From an uncultured Lachnospiraceae bacterium (GTDB lineage: Bacteria > Bacillota > Clostridia > Lachnospirales > Lachnospiraceae): a stretch of 64,000 nucleotides of DNA. Under the pieces are notes generated by a model. It was given only the letters and a program-made list of their open reading frames with translations. It did not search any database and was not told the DNA's origin. This document shows, in pieces, positions 45,421-53,854 of this stretch. The stretch lies in assembly GCA_947650155.1 (NCBI GenBank), contig CANSUS010000012.1, positions 1 to 64,000 on the forward strand, in the 5' to 3' direction. A program made the translations under genes and the position numbers. The number at the start of each line of letters is the position of its first letter. Positions within the stretch are counted from its first letter, which is position 1.

Positions 45421-47070
45421 TTATCTGCTCTGCGTTCCCTTCATTGCGAATTTCATCCGATACATATTGGCATCCGCACGACTCCTTGTATCGCTCAGCT
45501 CCTTATCCAGTTCTTTATCATAAATGGCATATCCATAAGCAATATGTACTTCATACTCTCTTTTCTGCGCGTTTGCTTCTTCCACTCTCCTGTCCAGATC
45601 ACTGAGCGCTTTTTCACAATAAGAAATTTTTTCTTCCGGAACAATCGCGCAAAATTCATCTCCGCCAATCCGGCAGCATGTACCGATGTTTCCGAAAACT
45701 TCAGAAATCATTTTCGCACAGAGCATAATATACTCGTCCCCTGCCGCATGTCCGTATACATCATTGCATTTTTTCAAATCATTTAAATCAAACATGATAA
45801 TGGCACAGCTGCTTGCATTCACGTCCACTTCGTCTACCAGTTCTTCATAGGCGGCTCTGTTATACAGACCCGTCAACTGGTCATGATACGCCATTTTTTC
45901 ATATTGATTCGCAAGCTTGCCCTTCTCCAGCATGGAATAAGTTTCCCGCATCGCCATGACCCCCAGCACGCTTACATACACCAGAAACGTGGTTGCACAA
46001 AACAGAGTCATGTCCTGCCCTCTGTCCTTAAACATATAATAAACCACAATATCTAAAAGTCCTGCCGCCGCGCAGCAGGTAATTCCCGCAATATTTAACT
46101 TAAGCCGTCTGTTAAATCCGATCGTGATAATCTCCCTGATAATATGATAAATCGTAACCAAAAAGACCGACAAAATCATAATATGCGCCAAAATCACGGT
46201 TTCCCTGAAATCTTTTATATCAAATACCTGTAAAACTACGGCAATTGCAATCGAAACAATACTCAGCACATATAAAACCTTCCAGCTGATACTGCTCTTA
46301 TCATAAAAAAGCTCGCGCGCGCAAAGTGTAAAAGGTATCGGTAACAGCAAAAGCGAAATAAATGAAATATAAGAACATACAATAGGGCTGGACAGAACCA
46401 GCACGGTAGACTTCAATTCATTGATAAGCCAGACCGCCAAAATTGCGGAAAATACTCCCAGATGTAAAAGATTGCTGTTCTTTCTGGAATTTCTGTAAGT
46501 TACAAACCAAAAAACAACCAGAATAATACCCATCAGTAAAATACCCACACTGATGAAAAACGCATATAGATCTTTTTTCACAATATCCGCCACTACCGCT
46601 TCTTTACTGCCTATGTAAAATTCGGGTACTGCAGTCAGTTTATCCGAATAAGCAGGCGTAACATAAACGGTTATATTTTTCCCGCTGTCCTCCTGCATAA
46701 TATCGATATAACTCCAGTGTATCCCCGGAGTTTTTCCGAATGCATTTCTTCCCTTCCGCCACTGGATGCTGTAAACTTCTTCCTCATCGATACATACCCT
46801 GATATTCTGATGGATCGTATAAATGATGAAATCCTCTTTTCCCATAATTTCTTCCGGAAGCTTTATCGTATATACTGCCGTGTCTTCCTCGAATCCGCCT
46901 TCGCCTGCGGCAAAAATCTCCCGTGTCCAGTCTTCTTTTTTTTCAAACCCTTTTTCCGTTCTTACTCTCGGCATGCTGACGCTGACAGAAAAAGTATTTC
47001 CTATATAAATTAAAAAAATTAAAAAAAATAATATTATTGTAGAAAAAATATATAAAGTTTTTTTACCCAT
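45421..47070 (-). CDS. membrane diguanylate cyclase (GGDEF), copy 2
   Basis: The 549-residue paralogue of the next gene has the same layout: N-terminal membrane segment, outside domain with the shared motif RKGRNAFGKTPGIHWSYI, seven membrane segments and GGDEF domain (YHDQLTGLYNRAAYEE; RIGGDEF). It also lacks the RxxD inhibitory site. The cytoplasmic ends are nearly identical between copies, while the sensor parts differ more, suggesting duplication followed by input divergence. It is the first gene of the pair and has its own promoter. Confidence 0.92.
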   Translation of the reverse strand: MGKKTLYIFSTIILFFLIFLIYIGNTFSVSVSMPRVRTEKGFEKKEDWTREIFAAGEGGFEEDTAVYTIKLPEEIMGKEDFIIYTIHQNIRVCIDEEEVYSIQWRKGRNAFGKTPGIHWSYIDIMQEDSGKNITVYVTPAYSDKLTAVPEFYIGSKEAVVADIVKKDLYAFFISVGILLMGIILVVFWFVTYRNSRKNSNLLHLGVFSAILAVWLINELKSTVLVLSSPIVCSYISFISLLLLPIPFTLCARELFYDKSSISWKVLYVLSIVSIAIAVVLQVFDIKDFRETVILAHIMILSVFLVTIYHIIREIITIGFNRRLKLNIAGITCCAAAGLLDIVVYYMFKDRGQDMTLFCATTFLVYVSVLGVMAMRETYSMLEKGKLANQYEKMAYHDQLTGLYNRAAYEELVDEVDVNASSCAIIMFDLNDLKKCNDVYGHAAGDEYIMLCAKMISEVFGNIGTCCRIGGDEFCAIVPEEKISYCEKALSDLDRRVEEANAQKREYEVHIAYGYAIYDKELDKELSDTRSRADANMYRMKFAMKGTQSR

Positions 47071-47118
47071 TTTTACTCTTTTTTCCTCTTAACAGTTGGT
47101 ACATGACAATCCGTTTTT

Positions 47119-47147
47119 ATTATGCATTTTTTCAGTGAAAATGTCAA
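47119..47147 (-). promoter_or_regulatory. promoter of the tandem GGDEF genes
   Basis: On the minus strand, a perfect TTGACA (47142-47147) and CATAAT (47119-47124) are separated by 17 nt. It lies directly after the suf terminator. Confidence 0.6.
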
Positions 47148-47150
47148 GAA

Positions 47151-47191
47151 AACACCTGACACAATCAGCCTTCTCTGTTATGTCAGGTGTT
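47151..47191 (-). terminator. terminator of the suf genes
   Basis: An 11-bp stem AACACCTGACA/TGTCAGGTGTT is followed on the minus strand by TTCTTGACATTTT. It lies about 40 nt after the SufB/D-like stop. Confidence 0.75.
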
Positions 47192-47230
47192 GGAAATGCT
47201 TTTCCTGCGCCGCCTTAAGATGCCGTTTTT

Positions 47231-48154
47231 CTAATTTAAAAATGCCTCAATAATAACTGCTTCCGCCTCTTCTTCCGTCATTCCCAATGTGCGCAGTTTC
47301 AACAACTGTTCATTATTAATCCTTCCAATTGCAGCTTCGTGAATGATAGCCGCATCGATATGTTTGGCATCAATTTCAGGAATAGAAGCAACCTGCGCAT
47401 GGCCCATAATAATGGAATCGCATTGGATATGGGCATGGCACATAGCATTGCCGACCGCTCTCGGATGAAAAGTCTGTCTGCTTGTTCCATCCGCTACAGA
47501 GCGGGATACAATCTGAGCGCTGCTTTCTTCACCATTTAAAGTAACCTCCATATCAGAAACCGCACTCTGATTTCCATGCGTCATAAGTTTTTCCGTTGCA
47601 AAAAGCTTACTTCCTCTGCCAAGTACCACTTCCGTCTTTCTATTTGTAGAATCTACTCCTTTGATCTGGGATGTATCCAATGTAAACACTGCATTCTCTT
47701 CCAGTATAATCTTGGTAACCGGATTTAAAATATTCTCTCCCGTGCCTTCTCCTTCCCCGTAATGCTTTTCCTCGTAGCGCACATTGGCCCTTTTCCCTAC
47801 GTGAAAAGTGTGAATACCGTCATGCCTTGTATCATTGCATCCCGCATTGTGAATACCGCAGCCTGCTACAATAGTTACCTCAGCGCCATCTTCCACATAG
47901 AAATCATTATATACCACATCCGTCATTCCCGATACGGATACCACCACCGGAATATGAAGCCTCTCTCCCTTTGTTTCTCCGCTTATATAAACATCAATTC
48001 CAGGCTTTCCTTCCTTTTTCTTTATTTTTACATGTTCTGTATCCCCATGACAAAGCGCCTGCCCGTTATATCTGACATTATAGGCGCCTTCTTCTTTAAA
48101 TTCTTCACCATTTACAATATCAAGAACAGATTTTTCTGCTTCTTCCAGTTTCAT
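47231..48154 (-). CDS. SufB/SufD-family Fe-S assembly scaffold protein
   Basis: The 307-residue protein has the SufB/D right-handed beta-helix core: AEVTIVAGCGIHNAGC (about 88-103), repeated strand patterns, then FHPRAVGNAMCHAHIQCDSI and the C-terminal AIIHEAAIGRINNEQLLKLRT, with the conserved EAAIG.I....L...rsRG-like end. It is short, a single SufB/D with no SufD, SufS or SufU near, matching the minimal SufBC (SMS-like) system of archaea and clostridia. ATG 48154 follows GGAGG. Confidence 0.88.
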   Translation of the reverse strand: MKLEEAEKSVLDIVNGEEFKEEGAYNVRYNGQALCHGDTEHVKIKKKEGKPGIDVYISGETKGERLHIPVVVSVSGMTDVVYNDFYVEDGAEVTIVAGCGIHNAGCNDTRHDGIHTFHVGKRANVRYEEKHYGEGEGTGENILNPVTKIILEENAVFTLDTSQIKGVDSTNRKTEVVLGRGSKLFATEKLMTHGNQSAVSDMEVTLNGEESSAQIVSRSVADGTSRQTFHPRAVGNAMCHAHIQCDSIIMGHAQVASIPEIDAKHIDAAIIHEAAIGRINNEQLLKLRTLGMTEEEAEAVIIEAFLN

Positions 48155-48232
48155 AGTCTCCTCCAATCCGGCTCTTTTGCGTATTCAGACTGTCTGCCTT
48201 TATACTTCTTCTTTTCGGTCATTTCTAATAGT

Positions 48233-48961
48233 TTAACAAGATTCCTGTTCCATACATCCGCAGACAGGCGAATCCATAGGCAGCCCTTGCAGCATTTCCT
48301 CTCTGTTTCCACTTTTTTCCACTTTACCGTCTTTGATAACCATAATGCGATCCGCCATATTAATAATACGCTCCTGATGGGAAATAATGATAATGCTTTC
48401 TTTCTTTTCCTTATGAAGCTTCTCAAATTGTTTCACCAGCATTGTAAAACTCCACAGGTCAATTCCTGCCTCCGGTTCATCAAAAATACACAGCTTATGC
48501 TCTTTTGCCATTGCCGTCGCAATCTCGATCCTTTTCATTTCGCCGCCAGACAAGGTGGCGTCCGCCTGTCTGTTAATATATTCTTTGGCACACAGCCCTA
48601 CATTACTCAGCAATTTACAGCAAACCGGCGTGGGAAGCGCTTTGCCTGCTGCTAAAGACAACAGTTTTTCCACCGTCATGCCTTTAAATCTCGGCGGCTG
48701 TTGAAAGGCAAAACCAAGCCCCGCATTGGCGCGGTGATTGATATCATAATCCGTTATTTCCTCCCCATCTAAAAAAATCCTTCCAGAATCCGCATTTTCC
48801 ACTCCTATGAGGAGCTTTGCCAGCGTGGACTTTCCGCCGCCGTTTGGTCCTGTGATAACTAACAGCTCCCCATCCGCCACCTCAAAGCTGACAGAATCTA
48901 TTATCTTTTTTTCCTTTCCCTCTTCTAAGATTGTGAAATTCAAATCCTCTACTTTAAGCAT
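48233..48961 (-). CDS. sufC: SufC Fe-S assembly ATPase
   Basis: The 242-residue ABC-type soluble ATPase has Walker A TGPNGGGKST (about 37), SufC-specific LGFAFQQPPRFKGMTVEKLL, signature LSGGEMKRIEIATAMA, Walker B CIFDEPEAGIDLW and H-loop IISHQ. It drives conformational change in the SufB/D scaffold during cluster assembly. ATG 48961 follows GGAAG. The downstream SufB/D-like gene starts 78 nt later. Confidence 0.93.
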   Translation of the reverse strand: MLKVEDLNFTILEEGKEKKIIDSVSFEVADGELLVITGPNGGGKSTLAKLLIGVENADSGRIFLDGEEITDYDINHRANAGLGFAFQQPPRFKGMTVEKLLSLAAGKALPTPVCCKLLSNVGLCAKEYINRQADATLSGGEMKRIEIATAMAKEHKLCIFDEPEAGIDLWSFTMLVKQFEKLHKEKKESIIIISHQERIINMADRIMVIKDGKVEKSGNREEMLQGLPMDSPVCGCMEQESC

Positions 48962-49110
48962 CTTGTCTTCCTTTCTCCTCAAAATAAGTTCGGATCATAT
49001 TCTTACGATTATTTACATTATACATGGAATTATGCAGATTGCAATGGGATGATTGAAGCCAAAGTTCTGCTCCTGCTGCAGGCAGGATGCGAAACTGCTG
49101 CCATTCAGGC

Positions 49111-49137
49111 ACATCCGCTCTTTTTATGCATATCATA
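49111..49137 (+). promoter_or_regulatory. sigma-K/sigma-E-like sporulation promoter
   Basis: CATATCATA (49129-49137) matches CATAnnnTA, the -10 element of mother-cell sigma factors, and AC (49111-49112) lies 16 nt upstream, as in sigma-K promoters. It lies 27 nt before the interrupted gene's ATG. No sigma-A promoter of similar quality was seen there. The call is inferential because the consensus is short. Confidence 0.45.
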
Positions 49138-49164
49138 ATGTTAAGAAAAATACAGAGGTTTTTT

Positions 49165-49872
49165 ATGTCTGTTTCCATTCATACTACACATGCCGCACAA
49201 ATAGATGCTTCCAATGAAGGCGGACTGCGGATTCAGGTAACCTCCACTCTTGGATTGATTCCCATTCCGGATGCTGCTGTTACGATCTACTATGCAGACA
49301 ATATGGACTCACCCATTCAGACGCTGACTACGGACGTATCCGGTCAGACTCCGATCATTGAATTACCGGCGCCTCCTCTCGAGTACAGTCTGGAACCCGG
49401 CTCTCCAAGACCCTATTCAGAATATACCATACAAGTAAGCGCGCCGGGCTATGAAATGGTAGTCATATCCGGTTCTGAAATTTTGCCGGACGTTACTTCC
49501 ATCCAGCCTGTAGAACTTCCTCCATTGGAAGTATCGGAAGAAGAAGCGGAAGAAGATATCAATATCGGTCCTCACACGCTTTACTACGATTACCCTCCCA
49601 AAATTCCCGAAGACGAGATCAAACCAATAGATGAAACCGGTGAAATCGTATTAAGCCGTGTTGTCATTCCGGAATTTATCATTGTCCATGACGGTGTCCC
49701 GGACGATTCTACCGCTCCGAACTATTATGTGCGTTACAAAGACTATATTAAGAATGTTGCTTCCTCCGAAATATATGCTACCTGGCCAGAAAGCGCCATT
49801 TACGCCAACATACTTGCCATCATGTCTTTTACCTTAAACAGAGTATATACCGAGTGGTACCCGAGCCAATAG
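49165..49872 (+). pseudogene. 5' part of SleC/SpoIID-like spore cortex-lytic gene, interrupted by the 14-kb element
   Basis: ATG 49165 has AGAGG upstream. The native part runs to the Tyr of TEWY (about 49860); the final residues PSQ and the stop are supplied by the element, so the integrated form encodes only 235 residues. The N-terminal part has a beta-sandwich-like domain (GLRIQVTSTLGLIPIPDAAV) and an acidic linker. It ends inside a SpoIID-like region (YIKNVASSEIYATWPESAIY, then ANILAIMSFTLNRVYTEWY) that I associate with clostridial SleC cortex hydrolases. The 3' continuation is at 63878 and joins in frame. The insertion is very clear; the SleC identity is moderately sure. Confidence 0.85.
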
Positions 49873-51526
49873 TTTCGAGTATCTTTTCTTCCTCACCGGA
49901 ATGTTTCTTAAAATCCTCAATTCTAATCCTGAATTTAATGCTGATATCCTCGTCTTTTACGTCAATCCTTTCTATAAGCGAAGCCAGTAACATCCTTTTT
50001 GTAGGAATGTCCGCCTCCTTAAACACCTGTTTCCAGTTAGGCGCAATATCAATAAATTTTGAAAACTCATCATATGTAATATTGGCTTGCTCTATCTGTT
50101 CCTGCAGCCTTAGTCTGTCCTGCTCCAACTCCGCTAATTCTTTTTCCTTTTCACCTATCATTCGGGACAACCGTTCAACAGTAATTCCACTTTCCCCCCG
50201 AAATGCTTCGGGCAGCGCATCTTCCAGCGTTTTAATATCCCTTGTTTTTTTGTCTGTCTCCTTTGCTATTCTTTTTTGCTCTTTTTCCACACGTAGCATT
50301 TTCTGTTTTTTCATTTCGTTTAACTCATCCGAAATGTTTACCTCTTTCAGCCTTTCCAGATAGTTCTCCACCACTTCAAACACGACACTCTCCAAAAAAT
50401 CCTGTGAATAGTAACTTCTTTCGGCGCATTTTTCCTGACATCCGTATCTGCCTATGCAGGACACTTTCTCTGTTCCGTCCTTTGTAACCCAGTGATTGTT
50501 ATATCCGGCACTTTTTAAACGCTTACCGCAATAACCGCAATACGCAATTCCCAATAATGAAAGTTTTCCTCTTGGATTAAAAGGTGCCGAATACTGTTCT
50601 TCATATAAGGCAAGCGTTTTCTTTTTCTTTTCCTCTAAATGCGATTTCCTTGACTCCCTGATTTCCTGCGCTTTCTCCCAGTCAGACTGCGGGACAATCA
50701 CGATATCTTTGACCTGTTCCTTTGACAATATCCATTCCTTTCGGTCAAGCCTTTTAAAGTTTTTCCCCCGTTCCCTGCGGTGTATCGAATAATATCCCAT
50801 GTATATGGGATTTTTTAATATACTGCATATTGTCCCGTTTTTCCATTTATCGGCTGAAACAGCCGGTATTCCTTCCCTGTTCAGTTCTTTTGCTATTTTT
50901 TCATACCCATATCCCTGATGTATGTACAGATTATATATCTTTCGCACGACTTCAGCCTGTTTTTCCACAATCTCCATTTTGTGCCGGTTCCGTTTATGTG
51001 AATCTTTTTCCGACGTTTCCACAAGCCGGTATCCGTAAGGGGCTTTTCCCCCTACAAATTTCCCTTTTTCGACCTGATCAATCAGGGCATCCCTTACCCG
51101 CTTGCCTAACTTCCGGCTTTCTTCCTCATTCTGCCAAAAGCGTATATATGTAATCAGACTGTCTGTATGTTCATCATTTTTAATCTTACCGTCCTTTACG
51201 GTCCAGACCTCTATGCCGGCTTTATATAATTCACTAATGTAAAAGCTGTATTCCTCCCTCCGTCCTATCCTGTCGGTCATATATGTAAGAAGAATGTCAA
51301 ATTCTTTGTTTTCGGCATCTTCCTTAATCTGCATGAGGACTTCTCTGTCCTCAACTCCATTTTTATATGCCGAAACTGCTTTCTCGATATATTCCATGTC
51401 AAATATCCAGTCTTGGTGTTTCGCTATATAACTTTTTGTTTCCTCTCTTTGCAGTGGGATATCATCCTCATGCAGCTGTTGTTTTGAAGATACCCTTAAT
51501 AATGTCCTTACCTTTTTGACTTCCAT
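49829..51526 (-). CDS. large serine recombinase of the integrated element
   Basis: The 565-residue protein has a serine recombinase catalytic domain (about 5-150) with the nucleophile in LLRVSSKQQ (Ser about 13) and DRIGRREEYSFY. The recombinase domain follows (about 170-280: APYGYRLVE; KNPIYMGYYS), then a zinc ribbon (CGYCGKRL ... CIGRYGC) and a long coiled coil (about 400-520), as in phiC31/TnpX-type integrases. ATG 51526 follows AGGAGG by 8 nt. The gene runs out through the left att site, so its last seven codons (after GSGTT) are chromosomal. It should catalyse integration and, with a directionality factor, excision of this element. Confidence 0.95.
   Translation of the reverse strand: MEVKKVRTLLRVSSKQQLHEDDIPLQREETKSYIAKHQDWIFDMEYIEKAVSAYKNGVEDREVLMQIKEDAENKEFDILLTYMTDRIGRREEYSFYISELYKAGIEVWTVKDGKIKNDEHTDSLITYIRFWQNEEESRKLGKRVRDALIDQVEKGKFVGGKAPYGYRLVETSEKDSHKRNRHKMEIVEKQAEVVRKIYNLYIHQGYGYEKIAKELNREGIPAVSADKWKNGTICSILKNPIYMGYYSIHRRERGKNFKRLDRKEWILSKEQVKDIVIVPQSDWEKAQEIRESRKSHLEEKKKKTLALYEEQYSAPFNPRGKLSLLGIAYCGYCGKRLKSAGYNNHWVTKDGTEKVSCIGRYGCQEKCAERSYYSQDFLESVVFEVVENYLERLKEVNISDELNEMKKQKMLRVEKEQKRIAKETDKKTRDIKTLEDALPEAFRGESGITVERLSRMIGEKEKELAELEQDRLRLQEQIEQANITYDEFSKFIDIAPNWKQVFKEADIPTKRMLLASLIERIDVKDEDISIKFRIRIEDFKKHSGEEEKILETIGSGTTRYILCLR
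49852..49880 (+). other. left attachment site of the element
   Basis: The shared 8-bp core GAGTGGTA is at 49852-49859, followed by the element arm ending ATAGTTTCGAGT (49869-49880). To the left lies chromosomal gene sequence. The likely crossover dinucleotide is GT at 49857-49858, the centre of the rebuilt attP palindrome. Confidence 0.88.
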
Positions 51527-51548
51527 TTTCTTGTCCTCCTGAAACATT

Positions 51549-51577
51549 GTGCCCATGGTTTCTGTTCCCATGGGCAC
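51549..51577. repeat. perfect hairpin before the recombinase gene
   Basis: GTGCCCATGG (51549-51558) and CCATGGGCAC (51568-51577) form a 10-bp stem with a 9-nt loop, 22 nt upstream of the recombinase ATG and just before its ribosome-binding site. There is no T-run, so an operator or message-level control is more likely than termination. Confidence 0.6.
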
Positions 51578-51605
51578 CCTTTAGTTCTATATTGTTTCTG
51601 TATAT

Positions 51606-51791
51606 TCATTTTAACGCCAGCAAATCCCGATTCATAGCCCCGATTTCATTTTTTTCTATATAATTTTTCTTTAAAATGTCATAGAGATATTGCGCGTTGT
51701 TATCGTTTGTTTCTTCTGAAAATCTTAAATGGACTTTCACCTTTTTCTTTTTGTAGGCAGTTTCAATATGTATGATCGGTTCGTTTTCCAT
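51606..51791 (-). CDS. small protein of unknown function upstream of the recombinase
   Basis: The 61-residue protein begins MENEPIIHIETAYKKKKVKV and ends with a helical half (NAQYLYDILKKNYIEKNEIG). GAGGTAGG lies about 8-14 nt before the ATG. It lies 79 nt upstream of the recombinase on the same strand. A small gene in this place is a candidate recombination directionality factor, by position only. A CATAAGCTA motif at 51820-51828 lies 28 nt upstream. Confidence 0.6.
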   Translation of the reverse strand: MENEPIIHIETAYKKKKVKVHLRFSEETNDNNAQYLYDILKKNYIEKNEIGAMNRDLLALK

Positions 51792-51885
51792 ATATGTTCC
51801 TACCTCTTTTTCCTTATTTTAGCTTATGACATTATCCATGAATTAAGAATTATGAAATGCCATTTTATACTTTTTGTTTCCTATT

Positions 51886-52944
51886 TTATTTTGCCGCCTG
51901 CTCATTTGCCTTCTGCATTTTTCTTTTTGCAAGATAATCAAGTTTCAGAACGCAGTAGCACCACTGCGTATACGGTTTTGGGAAAAATTCCCCGCCAGCC
52001 TTGAAACGAACACAAGTTTGGTACCCCTCTGACGATTCCGTCAGATACAAAAAACGGTACGCTTTCAATTTTTTCAGCAACTCGGTTGGCTTTACATTCA
52101 GATCCCCAGCTAATGTGTCTATCTGCTCTCTCTCAAGTGTATAGTACGCCGCATGCTCATTTCCTATATCAAAATGGTTCTTTTTGATAAGACCGATGAC
52201 AGCGGGGTATAATTTATCAGGCTGATCCAGCTTTGACATTCCGGTTTCAGATTCTACATGAATGTTGTTATATTGATGCAGCATCAAATTTAAAATTTCC
52301 GGAATGTTCATGGCTTCGCTGGGGAATGCAATCTTATTGAAATAATCCCTGCTCACTTCCATTATAAAATTGTTTATTAGTGATTTTAGCTTTGCATTTT
52401 TTGTTTTCTGCACATCAAAACAGTAAGAAGCCGCCATCAGTAAATCTGCCTGCTTGATTTTCATTTTTGCTGAGCATGACCCGTTATTATACTCTTGGCA
52501 ATATTCGATAATACGGCTTCTTTTTGAATCCATGTAGATTCTTGCATGAATTTTATGCCCTGTGTTGGTAACAAACCCTGTCATCCCTAATGTGGGATAG
52601 AAACACCCACACTTACTGGCTTCTTCCATTTCAACCGGAAATTCTTCCTCTGTTGTCCCGCGCTCTTCTTCGGGTATTTCCGATGTTACATCGCCGGACG
52701 GACTGAGGGTTTCAACAACAATCATTTTCTGATCTTCCTGTGAAGATACTCCGGTAACTGCCTGCTCTTCTTCCGCAATCAGCTCTGCAAGGCTTTCCAA
52801 TTGTTCCATGTCCGATAACACCGATATATCCACATTATTATCTGTGGCATTGTTCATCATTGAACTGGGTTCCGTATTCCTGTTTTCTGTAATGTTGTTA
52901 GCTGATACCCCTGCATTATTATTTGTTGTCTTTTTTTCCATCAT
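51886..52944 (-). CDS. element protein of unknown function, possible DNA-binding domain
   Basis: The 352-residue protein has an Asn/Glu-rich disordered N-terminus (about 1-105), a middle domain with CGCFYPTLGMTGFVTNTGHK and several cysteines, and a C-terminal part (about 270-330: IDTLAGDLNVKPTELLKKLK, then AYRFLYLT) that reads like a winged helix. Such a layout could suit a replication- or transfer-related DNA-binding protein, but I do not recognise the family. Direct repeats lie upstream at 53068-53119. Confidence 0.65.
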   Translation of the reverse strand: MMEKKTTNNNAGVSANNITENRNTEPSSMMNNATDNNVDISVLSDMEQLESLAELIAEEEQAVTGVSSQEDQKMIVVETLSPSGDVTSEIPEEERGTTEEEFPVEMEEASKCGCFYPTLGMTGFVTNTGHKIHARIYMDSKRSRIIEYCQEYNNGSCSAKMKIKQADLLMAASYCFDVQKTKNAKLKSLINNFIMEVSRDYFNKIAFPSEAMNIPEILNLMLHQYNNIHVESETGMSKLDQPDKLYPAVIGLIKKNHFDIGNEHAAYYTLEREQIDTLAGDLNVKPTELLKKLKAYRFLYLTESSEGYQTCVRFKAGGEFFPKPYTQWCYCVLKLDYLAKRKMQKANEQAAK

Positions 52945-53030
52945 TACATTTTACCTGTGTCTGTCCATGTATTTTTTGGACAGTTCCTTTCTTTTTTATT
53001 TTTTAAATGCAAGCTTATTTTAAGACAAAA

Positions 53031-53066
53031 AAAGAACATGTCCAGATTGACAAAACAATGTTCTTT
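53031..53066 (-). terminator. terminator between two element genes
   Basis: Stem AAAGAACAT/ATGTTCTTT (9 bp) is followed on the minus strand by TTTTGTCTT. It lies about 100 nt after the 211-residue gene. Confidence 0.6.
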
Positions 53067-53067
53067 G

Positions 53068-53119
53068 TCACTCATGGCATGTCCTGTTTCACTCATGGGG
53101 GTAATTATATTTCACTCAT
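53068..53119. repeat. three direct copies of TCACTCAT
   Basis: TCACTCAT occurs at 53068, 53089 and 53112 (spacing 21 and 23 nt, about two helix turns), with the flanking TT and GG partly shared. They lie upstream of the 352-residue gene and read ATGAGTGA on its strand. They look like an iteron or operator set. Confidence 0.5.
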
Positions 53120-53165
53120 CTGTATCGCGGTCAATTTCATTTTTTTAATAAGTGCCATAAACCGT

Positions 53166-53801
53166 TTATATGTTTTCGGTGTTTGTAATATTATTATATG
53201 CTGTGATAACATCTATTTTATATAGCACTTCTTTCATATAGCGGTGGATTTCTTCACGAAGTTTATCATCACAATTTTTGATATTTTCTGTCGTGACTTT
53301 CCTTAATGAAGCATATAATTCTTTCATTTCGCGGTCAATTTCATGTAAATCAGGCGAAACGCCGTATTTGATAAAACAATACAACGTTCCAATATTGCTT
53401 CTGAGATTCTTTTCATTTTCTAATTTTGAAAACGCCTTATTTAGTTTATTATTAAAATTTCTCATGTTATTCTTTCTGTTTTCTTCGCTGCCCCCATATC
53501 GTGCGTCTATATATGAAAGCCAGTCTTCCCGTGAAATATTATTTACGACAATTGCAGAATATCCAAGCATTATTTCTTTTGGCAGACTGAATTTTTTTAA
53601 TGGGCTGTTCTGTTCATTCCACTTTTTTTCCAAAAATGCAAGCGGAATATCTCCGCTCCGGATTTTTGAATATTTATTTGCGGTAATGCCTATTTCGAAA
53701 TATAAACCATCTGTTTTATTTCCGAGATAACACCACAGCTTATCAATTATAATATAATTAATTTGGAAGTTATAAACCCTGTCCTGCTCCAGTCCACCCA
53801 T
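53166..53801 (-). CDS. element protein of unknown function, possible XRE-like helix-turn-helix
   Basis: The 211-residue protein has GGGAGG before its ATG and a clear promoter. Residues about 33-55 (LYFEIGITANKYSKIRSGDI) resemble the recognition helices of XRE regulators (lgis.stlskiesG). The rest is helical, Asn/Lys-rich and unrecognised. It is followed by a terminator, so it forms its own transcript. Confidence 0.6.
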   Translation of the reverse strand: MGGLEQDRVYNFQINYIIIDKLWCYLGNKTDGLYFEIGITANKYSKIRSGDIPLAFLEKKWNEQNSPLKKFSLPKEIMLGYSAIVVNNISREDWLSYIDARYGGSEENRKNNMRNFNNKLNKAFSKLENEKNLRSNIGTLYCFIKYGVSPDLHEIDREMKELYASLRKVTTENIKNCDDKLREEIHRYMKEVLYKIDVITAYNNITNTENI

Positions 53802-53826
53802 AAAATCCGCCTCCCTGTTTTCCTTT

Positions 53827-53854
53827 ATTATATTATAATAACACTTATATGCAA
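53827..53854 (-). promoter_or_regulatory. promoter of the 211-residue element gene
   Basis: On the minus strand, TTGCAT (53849-53854) and TATAAT (53827-53832) are separated by 16 nt, about 26 nt upstream of the ATG. Confidence 0.55.

Noticed and set aside
47762-48655. 297-residue plus-strand frame
   Set aside because: It is antisense to sufB and sufC, rich in Phe/His/Ser, with no ribosome-binding site.
52948-53096. 50-residue minus-strand frame beginning MSETGHAMSD
   Set aside because: It starts in the repeat set with no ribosome-binding site and crosses a terminator hairpin.
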